Source: an uncultured Anaerolineaceae bacterium (GTDB lineage Bacteria; Chloroflexota; Anaerolineae; Anaerolineales; Anaerolineaceae). From it: a stretch of 13,093 bases of DNA. The stretch is taken from NCBI GenBank assembly GCA_937890875.1, contig CALAEB010000607.1:1-13093 (forward strand), read 5' to 3'. Numbering within the stretch: the first letter of the stretch is position 1; every line of letters begins with the position of its first letter. The position numbers and the translations under genes are program-made. Shown piece after piece: positions 1 to 6,047 of the stretch. The notes under the pieces are model-generated. The model was given only the letters and a program-made list of their open reading frames with translations. It was not told the origin of the DNA and made no database searches.

Positions 1-119
1 GGTGTAATATCAATATACCGGGTCGGGTTAATCACCCAGCCGTAAAAAATCCCGATCAGCAAGCCGATGACCAGACCGGTTATCAGATAAAAATGCCCTT
101 GTCGCTGAGGTTTAACCAT
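1..119 (-). CDS. Single-TM hypothetical protein, 3' end cut by window edge; paralogue of the next gene
   Basis: The ATG lies at 117-119 and the frame stays open to the window edge, giving 40 residues. The visible part is a basic N-terminus, one membrane helix rich in Gly, Ile and Leu (about residues 10-28), then YGWVINPTRYIDITP. The same layout is seen in the gene just upstream (YYTWIISPVKFVDAT), so the two are paralogues. The start overlaps the end of that gene by 8 nt, and a GGGAG ribosome binding site sits inside the end of that gene, about 7 nt before the ATG. This points to one transcript and coupled translation. I associate this helix-W-x-I-x-P-x-x-[YF] pattern with Anaerolineae hypothetical proteins, but I know no function for them. 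Confidence 0.7.
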   Translation of the reverse strand, partial: MVKPQRQGHFYLITGLVIGLLIGIFYGWVINPTRYIDIT

Positions 120-594
120 TTTCATCTCCCGGGGCAAACGGGTTGTCTTCAGTCGGGGCCGCATCGGAAGGTATGGTTTCCGCAGGCAATTCATTTGTCG
201 ATTCGGGAATTTCAGGCGTGATGTATTCGATAAAGAGATCCCCCGGTTCCTTTGTTTCTTCGCTGCCGCCGATCGCGGCATTCAATTGATACAAAAGATT
301 CAAATCCGTCTCGGCATAACCCAGGCTTTCGGCAATTTTAATCGCGTCATCGACCGCCTGCTCGGGTGATTCGCTCATCAACCGGTCAAGCCGTAAAATT
401 GTTTGGAACAGGACAGGGTCCTTACTGAAAATTTCGGCAGTCATTAATACATAATCCGCTTTATAATCCTGGCGGAGATCATAAAAAGTGGCGTCGACAA
501 ATTTTACCGGGCTGATGATCCAGGTATAATACAGGCCGAGTGCGATTCCTGCAGCGATCATAATTAAAAACCAGACTATTCTTGTAATTCGCAT
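112..594 (-). CDS. Hypothetical single-TM membrane protein, 160 aa
   Basis: The protein has a short basic start, one membrane helix at about residues 5-26, and a soluble domain. A conserved-looking stretch follows the helix (WIISPVKFVDATFYDLRQDY, then KADYVL). The domain is probably helical over about residues 40-110 (AEIFSKD, ILRLDRLM, PEQAVDDAIKIAESLG) and ends in a low-complexity acidic tail rich in Pro, Glu and Thr (about 115-160). The helical part resembles a tetratricopeptide-like pair, but this is a weak impression. The soluble part most likely lies outside the membrane. An AAGGTGA ribosome binding site precedes the ATG by about 12 nt, and a TATAAT box lies upstream. The downstream neighbour is a paralogue that overlaps it. 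The function is unknown. Confidence 0.8.
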   Translation of the reverse strand: MRITRIVWFLIMIAAGIALGLYYTWIISPVKFVDATFYDLRQDYKADYVLMTAEIFSKDPVLFQTILRLDRLMSESPEQAVDDAIKIAESLGYAETDLNLLYQLNAAIGGSEETKEPGDLFIEYITPEIPESTNELPAETIPSDAAPTEDNPFAPGDENG

Positions 595-635
595 AAGTAA
601 ACAAAATCACCTTGGTAACTATCATCAATAGACTA

Positions 636-641
636 ATTATA
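636..641 (-). promoter_or_regulatory. Probable -10 box for the 112-594 gene
   Basis: Minus-strand TATAAT is a perfect -10 hexamer placed about 42 nt before the ATG of the 160-aa gene. That would give a leader of some 35 nt containing the AAGGTGA ribosome binding site. No good -35 hexamer is found at 16-18 nt, so the assignment rests on the -10 box and its position. Confidence 0.4.
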
Positions 642-697
642 GTTTACTCTTTAAGCGATAGTTATTCAAAGAGCAATTCGGCCGCAATCCGACTTTT

Positions 698-819
698 GAT
701 GCCGAACTGATTTTGAAAAGAGTATTCCGCTGTTCTTTTATTTTGGCGCTTCGCGCCAAAATAAAAGAACAGCAAACTTCCAATTTTTATTCAAAATAGA
801 TCTTTCTGTTTCGGACTTC
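698..819. repeat. Palindromic intergenic repeat, copy A
   Basis: The core is a perfect 21-bp inverted repeat (729-749 with 753-773) around a 3-nt loop. Outer arms continue the palindrome imperfectly: a left arm containing TTTTGAAAAG (711-720) faces a right arm containing TTATTCAAAA (787-796), and GCCGAAC (701-707) faces a sequence ending CGGACTTC (812-819). Copy B at 3545-3660 has the same two-tier layout and similar sequence in both the stem (TTCTTTTATTTTGGCG here, TTCTCTTATTTTTGC there) and the outer arms. The element lies in the gap directly after the stop codon of the DUF2812 gene. No T-run follows the stem on either strand, so it is not a plain terminator. A MITE- or REP-like element is the best reading. 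Confidence 0.65.
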
Positions 820-821
820 AG

Positions 822-1457
822 TTATTCAAATGTCTGGCTTTCTTCTTCCATCCGGCCGATAATGGTTGAATATTTGGCTGCCGGCAGGGCAAATGCGATT
901 CCGGCGATGCCGATGGCGGCCCTGCCCGCATGGGCCCATACGGAAGAAACGGAAGCCGTTCGAATGCATGGAAGAAAAGTGGCGGCAAGCAGCCCCAGCA
1001 TACAAATTACAGCCCAGCGATACGCGTTGCGGATCGTTCGAACGGACAATATTAAATCGCGCAGATCGCTGTGGAGGACAAAGGGCTGTCCATCGTTCTT
1101 TTTTTCCGCAATAAAGAGCTCTTGGTTATATGTGCCGGGCGACGTCGCAAGTTGTCCCCAGCCTTTTGCAAAGGGGCGCCACCGGATCTTGCCGATTGAG
1201 AAGTTCAAATTGATGTTTTTCGTCCATACACGAAACCCCAGATATTCAAGATATTCCCGGTAAGCTTTTGCTTCAGCCTGTGATTTATCCGCAACGAACG
1301 CGACGGCATAGGCATATTTATCCGGCAGGCATCGTTCAAACGTGTACCAAAAAGCGCCGCAGCTTTTCAGCCGGTAACCTTTCGCGGCCATCCGGTTGAG
1401 CCATTTTTCCTGTCTATCCACGAAATCAAAGAAAAATCGAAATACTGTTTTTGTCAT
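822..1457 (-). CDS. DUF2812 family membrane protein, PadR-linked, 211 aa
   Basis: The N-terminal ~125 residues match the DUF2812 pattern as I know it: FFFDFVDRQEKWLNRMAAKG (residues 8-27), GYRLKSCGAFWYTFE (27-41) and KYAYAVAFVADK (47-58). Two hydrophobic helices follow at about 148-163 and 177-194, so the protein is probably anchored by its C-terminus with the DUF2812 part in the cytoplasm. The family commonly sits next to a PadR regulator and its biochemical role is unknown. Here the start overlaps the PadR stop by ATGA, a strong sign of coupled translation and of a linked function such as sensing or modulating the regulator. That last point is inference. Confidence 0.87.
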   Translation of the reverse strand: MTKTVFRFFFDFVDRQEKWLNRMAAKGYRLKSCGAFWYTFERCLPDKYAYAVAFVADKSQAEAKAYREYLEYLGFRVWTKNINLNFSIGKIRWRPFAKGWGQLATSPGTYNQELFIAEKKNDGQPFVLHSDLRDLILSVRTIRNAYRWAVICMLGLLAATFLPCIRTASVSSVWAHAGRAAIGIAGIAFALPAAKYSTIIGRMEEESQTFE

Positions 1458-1792
1458 TTCGGATCCGCTCCCATAATTTTACCCGCCAGGTTCCGGAGCG
1501 CTTCAATGCGGTCTTGTTCGCCGATTGCGATCCGTTTCCCGATATCCGTGATGAGGTATGTTTTTTTGTTAGTGTCTTTTTCTTCGGCAATCAGACGGAT
1601 CCAGCGTTTCTTAAGCAGGGCGTTGATCGCGCCATACAATGTCCCGGCGCCCAAAATGACCCGCCGGTTCGTTTCCCGCTCAACGAACTGCATGATCCCG
1701 TAACCGTGGTTCGGCCGATACAACGCTAAGAGAACGAGAAATGTTGTTTCAGTCAGTGCACCGCCCTTGATGTTGTCCCGGATAGGAATCAC
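1454..1792 (-). CDS. PadR family transcriptional regulator, 112 aa
   Basis: This is a small winged-helix regulator of the PadR type. The signature is clear: IRDNIKGGALTETTFLVLLA (residues 4-23), HGYGIMQ (29-35), the wing and recognition-helix region LGAGTLYGAINALLKK (47-62), and KKTYLITDIGKR (75-86). The length fits the short PadR subfamily, which lacks the long C-terminal dimerisation helices. The start given is GTG at 1792, but the AGGTGA stretch overlaps that GTG and has ideal spacing to codon 4 (ATC), just before the conserved IRDN, so the true start is uncertain by a few codons. The gene has its own promoter with a dyad at the predicted transcription start, which suggests autoregulation. 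It is coupled by ATGA to the DUF2812 gene. Confidence 0.9.
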   Translation of the reverse strand: MIPIRDNIKGGALTETTFLVLLALYRPNHGYGIMQFVERETNRRVILGAGTLYGAINALLKKRWIRLIAEEKDTNKKTYLITDIGKRIAIGEQDRIEALRNLAGKIMGADPK

Positions 1793-1800
1793 CTCACTTT

Positions 1801-1817
1801 ATTACGTTTACTGTAAT
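1801..1817. promoter_or_regulatory. Candidate PadR operator, ATTAC-N7-GTAAT dyad
   Basis: A perfect 5-bp dyad with a 7-nt spacer is centred at 1809, over the predicted transcription start of padR and directly next to the -10 box. PadR proteins bind short dyads as dimers and often repress their own gene. The site differs from the commonly quoted ATGT-N8-ACAT form, so the assignment to this regulator is an inference from position. An ATTACAG direct repeat is also shared between this site and the -35 region. Confidence 0.4.
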
Positions 1818-1846
1818 AGTATATCACAAAGCAGCTGCTCTGTAAT
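1818..1846 (-). promoter_or_regulatory. Promoter of the padR-DUF2812 operon
   Basis: The minus strand reads ATTACA (1841-1846, 4 of 6 to TTGACA), exactly 17 nt of spacer, then TATACT (1818-1823, 5 of 6 to TATAAT). The predicted transcription start is near 1811, about 19 nt before the GTG. The promoter begins right after the T-tract of the upstream phosphohexomutase terminator. Confidence 0.6.
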
Positions 1847-1853
1847 TTAAAAA

Positions 1854-1904
1854 TTTGATGGTCTCCTGGTTTTGGGTGGAAGGCAAAATCAGGAAACCAT
1901 CAAA
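1854..1904 (-). terminator. Rho-independent terminator after the phosphohexomutase gene
   Basis: A long hairpin pairs 1854-1862 with 1896-1904 (9 bp) and, after one mismatch, 1864-1874 with 1884-1894 (11 bp with one G-T pair), around a 9-nt loop. On the minus strand it is followed directly by TTTTTAAATT. It lies about 86 nt past the stop codon of the 1990-3495 gene and ahead of the padR promoter. Confidence 0.75.
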
Positions 1905-1989
1905 ATGCTATTTCTATCCAATTAGGAGCGGAACTGAACCGTAACAGACGCTGGCCTTTTCAGTACGCCGTTTATCAGAAATCGAATTG

Positions 1990-3495
1990 TCAGAATTCGA
2001 ACGGGCGAAGCCCTTCGCAGCCGGCCAAAAACGGTTTTAATTCCTCTGCAATGGCCTTAACGCCGTTCGAAACATCACTTTCGATGTTCAACGGCATCAG
2101 TGGGTCATGCAGCGACATGCGCAACAGGAACCAGCCGCGAAATGCCGGAAGCGAAACCCGCAGCCCTTCATAATTTTCAGGCGCGATGACCCAACTGGCC
2201 CTGGCTTGCGCATAGGACTCCAATTCCTGCAGCACGTTTGCGCCATAAGTTTTGGCGTCCCGCTCATCTGAGATTTGCAGCCGGTACTCGGCGGCTTCCA
2301 GCGGGTCTTTCAGGTCCCGAATCAGGTCGGACAGCGTCTTTCCCTCTTTCCGTAACCGGACGGTCTCAATAATCAATTTCGCCGAAAGGTAAGCACCGTC
2401 ATCCAGGAAATGGTTTTCCGCATATGCGCAATGTCCGGATGTTTCGACTGCCAGCGGACTGTTTTTCCCGGACCGGTTAAGCCGGATGCATTCATTGATC
2501 ACGTTTTTGTATCCCCGTTTGAAACGATGATGGATGCAATGGAGTGTGCCGGTGATAAACTCCGAAAGCTGGTCGGATGTGACGGAGTCGGTGACGATGA
2601 TCCTTCCCGGATGTTCCCTGGCTTCAATTGCGGCCAGCAGTCCGATCAGACGGTTCCGGGAAAATTCTTCCCCCGTGTGCCCGACAGCGCCGGCCCGGTC
2701 CACATCGGTATCAAAAATGATTCCGAGGTCGCAGCCGCCGTTCAGGACCATTTTTTGCGCTGCCGTCATGGCTTCCGGATCTTCCGGATTGGGGACATGG
2801 TTGGGGAATCTGCCGTCCGGCTCAAGGAACTGACTGGCGGAAATATCGGCTCCCAGCGGTTTTAAAATGCTTTCGGCGAAGAATCCCCCGGCTCCGTTAC
2901 CCGCGTCGACAGCAATTTTAAACCCGGCCAGAGGCGTTTCTATTTCTTCCGCTCCGATCCCGGAGTGGATAATTTGCCGCAGATGAGCGCAATAAGGGGC
3001 CAGGACGTCAAATCTCTGGCAAGTACCGGCCTCAGCGGAAGGGGCTTCTATTGTTGCGGCGGCTTCCAGAATCGTTGCGATATCGGCTTTTTCCAGCCCG
3101 CCCTCAGGAGAAAAGAATTTGAGTCCGTTCCGGTTCCAGGGCAGATGACTGGCCGTGATCATGATCGCGCCATCGAATTTGCAGGCAGGCAGCAGAATCG
3201 ACATGAACATGGCCGGCGTCGAGGCCATACCGCAGTCGGCGCAATTCGCTCCGGCCTGCCGCAGTCCGGCCAGGATGGCTTCTTTCAGCGTTTCGGCGCT
3301 CAGGCGGGAATCGGTCCCGACGGAAATATCAAGGGCTGAAATGTTCTTCCCGATTTTCCCGGAGAGCCAGCGGGCAAACGATGCGGCGATGGCTGCGGTA
3401 ATTTCCGGTGTGAGGTTCACTTCCTGCCCCGCAAATCCTCCCAGCGCGACCCCGCGGATATCGCTGCCGTTCTGCAGCTGTAAAAATCTTTTCAT
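1990..3495 (-). CDS. Phosphomannomutase/phosphoglucomutase, 501 aa
   Basis: This is an alpha-D-phosphohexomutase, a cytoplasmic enzyme that moves phosphate between C6 and C1 of glucose- or mannose-phosphate through a phosphoserine and a bisphosphate intermediate, feeding glycogen, cell-wall and polysaccharide sugars. The four functional loops are visible in order: the serine loop TASHLPWNRNG (Ser116), the metal loop DTDVDR (262-267), the sugar loop ETSGH (351-355), and the phosphate-binding end NYEGLR with RGWFLLRMSLHDP (441-465). The length fits the family. The variants (SHLPWNRNG for the usual SHNP, DTDVDR for DGDxDR, ETSGH...NHFLDDGAY) are those of the branch that includes the plant plastid member, rather than classical ManB or GlmM. 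Substrate choice cannot be read from sequence. A GAGGA ribosome binding site lies 5 nt before the ATG. It is followed by its own terminator. Confidence 0.93.
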   Translation of the reverse strand: MKRFLQLQNGSDIRGVALGGFAGQEVNLTPEITAAIAASFARWLSGKIGKNISALDISVGTDSRLSAETLKEAILAGLRQAGANCADCGMASTPAMFMSILLPACKFDGAIMITASHLPWNRNGLKFFSPEGGLEKADIATILEAAATIEAPSAEAGTCQRFDVLAPYCAHLRQIIHSGIGAEEIETPLAGFKIAVDAGNGAGGFFAESILKPLGADISASQFLEPDGRFPNHVPNPEDPEAMTAAQKMVLNGGCDLGIIFDTDVDRAGAVGHTGEEFSRNRLIGLLAAIEAREHPGRIIVTDSVTSDQLSEFITGTLHCIHHRFKRGYKNVINECIRLNRSGKNSPLAVETSGHCAYAENHFLDDGAYLSAKLIIETVRLRKEGKTLSDLIRDLKDPLEAAEYRLQISDERDAKTYGANVLQELESYAQARASWVIAPENYEGLRVSLPAFRGWFLLRMSLHDPLMPLNIESDVSNGVKAIAEELKPFLAGCEGLRPFEF

Positions 3496-3544
3496 AATGT
3501 CCTCATTAAAACATGGATTCTTTGGTTCGAAAAAGGCGCCGTTT

Positions 3545-3660
3545 GCCGGTCAGTCGAATTTTGTAAAAAGGGTTGCTGCGGTTCTCTTATTTTTGCGCTT
3601 TATGCAAAAATAAGAGAATGATGCGTTTTTCTTTTTCAAAAAAGATTTCCTGAATACCGG
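3545..3660. repeat. Palindromic intergenic repeat, copy B
   Basis: A perfect 15-bp stem (3582-3596 with 3604-3618) surrounds a 7-nt loop. Outer arms pair imperfectly: GAATTTTGTAAAAAG on the left (3556-3570) with CTTTTTCAAAAAAG on the right (3631-3644), and CCGGTCAG at the left end with CTGAATACCGG at the right end. The layout and much of the sequence match copy A at 698-819, in the same orientation as judged by GCGCTT in the loop region. It lies between the AIM24 gene and the phosphohexomutase gene and abuts the terminator-like hairpin at 3654-3690. Confidence 0.65.
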
Positions 3661-3690
3661 ATCGCCGGCTGTCAGCCGGCGATCCGGTAT
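3654..3690 (-). terminator. Strong hairpin after the AIM24 gene, probable terminator
   Basis: A perfect 17-bp GC-rich stem (3654-3670 with 3674-3690) with a 3-nt loop begins 50 nt after the stop codon of the 3740-4420 gene. On the minus strand a run of six T appears only about 9 nt past the stem, inside repeat copy B, so it is not textbook. It may act as a terminator, or the tract may have been displaced by the repeat. Confidence 0.5.
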
Positions 3691-3739
3691 CCTTGTCCGG
3701 AAGATTGCAGTCCGTTCAGCGTAAAAACGACCGCGGCCG

Positions 3740-4420
3740 TTAACTGCTGCTGGACGGGAAATAGGGGCGCAGTACAGAAGCCAGATTGTTGATCGGCTGG
3801 GTTTGAATATAAATCTTCCCCGGTCCGGTAATTTCCGTGTTAAACAGACCCTCCCCGCCGAACACGATATTCTTGAGTCCGCTGACCTGTTTGATATCCA
3901 TGCTGCAGGTGCTCTCCATCGCGGCAAGGTAACCGGTATCCAGAATCAGCTTTTCCCCCGCTTTCAGATCATACACCTTGCAAAAACCGTCAACTTCGAC
4001 AAATGCCTTCCCCTGGCCGGATAGTTTCTGGAGGATAAAGCCCTCTCCGCCAAACAGGCCGGCACCCAACCGCTTTTGGAAATAAATTGAAAGATCCACA
4101 CCTTCCTCAGCGGCCAGAAATCCTGTTTTTTGAACAATCAAATCTTTCCCGGGCATAATATCAAATGTCAGAATTTCTCCCGGGAAGCTGGAAGCAAATG
4201 CAATTAATCCCGTGCCTCTTGCGGTATAGCGGTTCAGGAAAAGTGATTCTCCCGCAAACATTCGCCCGAGCGCTTTCCCGATTCCGCCGCGTGAGGTCGT
4301 TTCCATCACCATATTCGGCGTCATCCAGGCCATCGCACCGCTTTCCGTGATCATCGTTTCGCCATTCTGCAACGTACAAATCACAACCGGAAATGCTGAA
4401 CCTTCAATTTTATATTCCAT
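3740..4420 (-). CDS. AIM24 / TIGR00266 family protein, 226 aa
   Basis: The protein matches the AIM24 family (the TIGR00266 group, related in fold to TRAP-like beta assemblies). Visible marks are MAWMTPNMVMETTSRGG (about residues 30-46), the FLNRYTARGTGLIAFASSFPGEIL block (61-84), PGKDLIVQKTGFLA, GLFGGEGFILQKLSGQG and KAGEKLILDTGYLAAME. It is a Gly-rich, all-beta, soluble protein with no signal peptide or membrane helix. Yeast Aim24 is tied to mitochondrial inner-membrane organisation, but no reaction is known for bacterial members. The start is well set: AGGAGA lies 6 nt before the ATG. The gene starts 43 nt after a secreted repeat protein on the same strand, so the two may be co-transcribed. 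The C-terminus ends in four serines. Confidence 0.92.
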   Translation of the reverse strand: MEYKIEGSAFPVVICTLQNGETMITESGAMAWMTPNMVMETTSRGGIGKALGRMFAGESLFLNRYTARGTGLIAFASSFPGEILTFDIMPGKDLIVQKTGFLAAEEGVDLSIYFQKRLGAGLFGGEGFILQKLSGQGKAFVEVDGFCKVYDLKAGEKLILDTGYLAAMESTCSMDIKQVSGLKNIVFGGEGLFNTEITGPGKIYIQTQPINNLASVLRPYFPSSSS

Positions 4421-4463
4421 CGTTCTCTCCTGATTGAATCATCGATTTTCTCAATAGCGCCGG

Positions 4464-5531
4464 TCAGAATGAACGGTCCGGATCGGATACAACCGAAACG
4501 CCTTCGTAAGATGTCTCCCCTTCCGAAGTTACGGTGCCCACTGAACCGGCCACATTCAAAACAGTCTTTGCCACTTCGGAGCGGCTGTTTTTGTCTGTGG
4601 CAAAGCTGCCGCCGTAAAGTGCATTGACGCTGCCGCTTTCCGCAACGGTAATTTCAGCCGTTCCGGGTATTAAAGATTGCCCTCCCTGAAAAGTAAAATC
4701 TCCGCCAAATGCCCAGGCAGCCGTCCCATAGATCGTGGCATTTGCCGCTTCCGTTTCCGAAATGCTGCCTTCTCCGACTGCGTTCCCGCCGCCAAACAGC
4801 GCGATTGCGGCAGAACCTCCGGGATTGATCGTGGCATTTGCCCGTTCCCGGACAATTGTCCTCCCATTTTCTTTTGCAAGCCCTCCTCCCAACACATAAT
4901 CCGCTTTTCCAAATATTTCCACATTGGATATACGTATTTCTGCAATACTTCGTTTCCCAAGGGCATATCCGCCGCCGAAAAGCTGCCAGAAGACGATTCC
5001 CTGACTGCCGAGAATGACTTCGGTCGATCCGGTTACCACCGAGCGCCCGCCGCTGTTCGCCGCTCCGCCGCCGACAACGTACGCGGCACTGCCGAGGATG
5101 GTGAGGCTGGTTTGGGGAACAGTTCTGATGGTGCTGTTGATCGCCAGCATGCCGCCGAAGATCCAGGCGTTCGGAAGCGATACGTTTTCACCTAAAACAA
5201 AAGGGATCCCGTTTGCGAAAATTTCGATGACCGGTTCGATCGTGACCGGGGTGTCCTGCGCACTGTTCTCGATTGTGAGTGAAGTGATGCCTTTATTGGT
5301 CGGGATCGAAAGCGAAACGTTCGGTTCTCCCGTAAGGTTCCCCTGGACAAGGATCCGCGTGTCCCCGCTGTTTTCGGGCAGCTGCTCAAAAGCTTCTGAA
5401 AGCGTTTGAATCTCTTCGTTTGTGCCGACCACAAGGACGGTCTCGGCGGCTGCGTCGCTCCGAAACGGAAACAGGAGGAGCAGGAGATGGACCAAAAAAA
5501 TAAACAAAAATTCTTTCCCGCATGCTTTCAT
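4464..5531 (-). CDS. Secreted Gly-rich beta-repeat protein, 355 aa
   Basis: I do not recognise a named family. The start is a typical signal peptide: Lys at 2 and 6, a Leu/Phe core at about 8-22, and AAAE at 27-30 as a probable cleavage site. After a linker domain (about 30-145) come three tandem repeats of 60-61 residues at about 148-208, 209-269 and 270-329. Each carries A-x-[YW]-[VA]-[VLF]-G-G-[GD] near its start, [LY]-[FY]-G-G-[GS]-x-A at its middle and [IV]-x-G at its end. A partial earlier unit (WIFGGMLAIN, then TILG) lies at about 123-147. Such alternating beta-strand and Gly-turn repeats suggest a stacked beta-solenoid, as in adhesins or other surface proteins. There is no LPXTG motif and no C-terminal membrane helix. 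It is transcribed toward the AIM24 gene. Confidence 0.8.
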   Translation of the reverse strand: MKACGKEFLFIFLVHLLLLLFPFRSDAAAETVLVVGTNEEIQTLSEAFEQLPENSGDTRILVQGNLTGEPNVSLSIPTNKGITSLTIENSAQDTPVTIEPVIEIFANGIPFVLGENVSLPNAWIFGGMLAINSTIRTVPQTSLTILGSAAYVVGGGAANSGGRSVVTGSTEVILGSQGIVFWQLFGGGYALGKRSIAEIRISNVEIFGKADYVLGGGLAKENGRTIVRERANATINPGGSAAIALFGGGNAVGEGSISETEAANATIYGTAAWAFGGDFTFQGGQSLIPGTAEITVAESGSVNALYGGSFATDKNSRSEVAKTVLNVAGSVGTVTSEGETSYEGVSVVSDPDRSF

Positions 5532-6047
5532 ACGATCATTTTACCTGAAAAGTCAAACTGTCCAACTCTGCGGCAGCCATTCAAAGTCTGGGGATCTTCT
5601 CTGAATCAATAAGCACAGCAAAATATCTTTTCATATTAGTATGATTTCGAAATGCTGCTCCTGCGCTGAGCTCGGACATAAATTTGAAAGAAATATGATT
5701 ACACCTTTCGGTATAAAGATGAGCGTTTGCAGCTCTCCTGTTTTTAAAGAGAATCACTGCGCAGCGGCTGGTAATCTGGCTTGTTGACGCCTGTTTATAT
5801 TCTGAAATGCCGGTTATGGCCTTTACCCCAATTTGACCAATGTTTTACCTGATTCTTGTTATTCCTTAAAAATCATTTGCTAAACTGTATTTGTTAATGG
5901 CACTTTCCCATCTTCACAGAAACGCTTTTCACAGGCGGCGTGGCCGGTTTCAGGCAGGATCTTCCCTTCTGATAATCGGGCTGCCGCCGGACAAAAAGGA
6001 TACAGACAAATAAACGGAGGTCCGGGACGATCAGTCCACGCGAAATT
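5532..6047. other. 516-nt divergent intergenic region between the repeat-protein gene and ugpA
   Basis: No convincing gene or structured RNA was seen. The region must hold promoters in both directions. On the plus strand, TTGACC (5833-5838), 17 nt, then TTGTTA is a weak promoter candidate for ugpA. GAAACGCTTTTC (5919-5930) looks like a LacI-type half-palindrome, which would suit a sugar or polyol importer, but the match is poor. On the minus strand, TAAAAT ends 6 nt before the ATG at 5531, as in a leaderless arrangement, with a weak CAGGT ribosome binding site as the alternative. All of these are low-confidence readings. Confidence 0.35.

Noticed and set aside
862..1263. Plus-strand open frame opposite the DUF2812 gene
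   Set aside because: The minus-strand frame has recognisable DUF2812 sequence and ATGA coupling to padR, so the plus frame is a shadow.
3550..3927. 125-aa minus-strand open frame spanning repeat B and the end of the AIM24 gene
   Set aside because: It overlaps the AIM24 gene in another frame and reads through the palindrome and the terminator-like hairpin. There is no protein signal.
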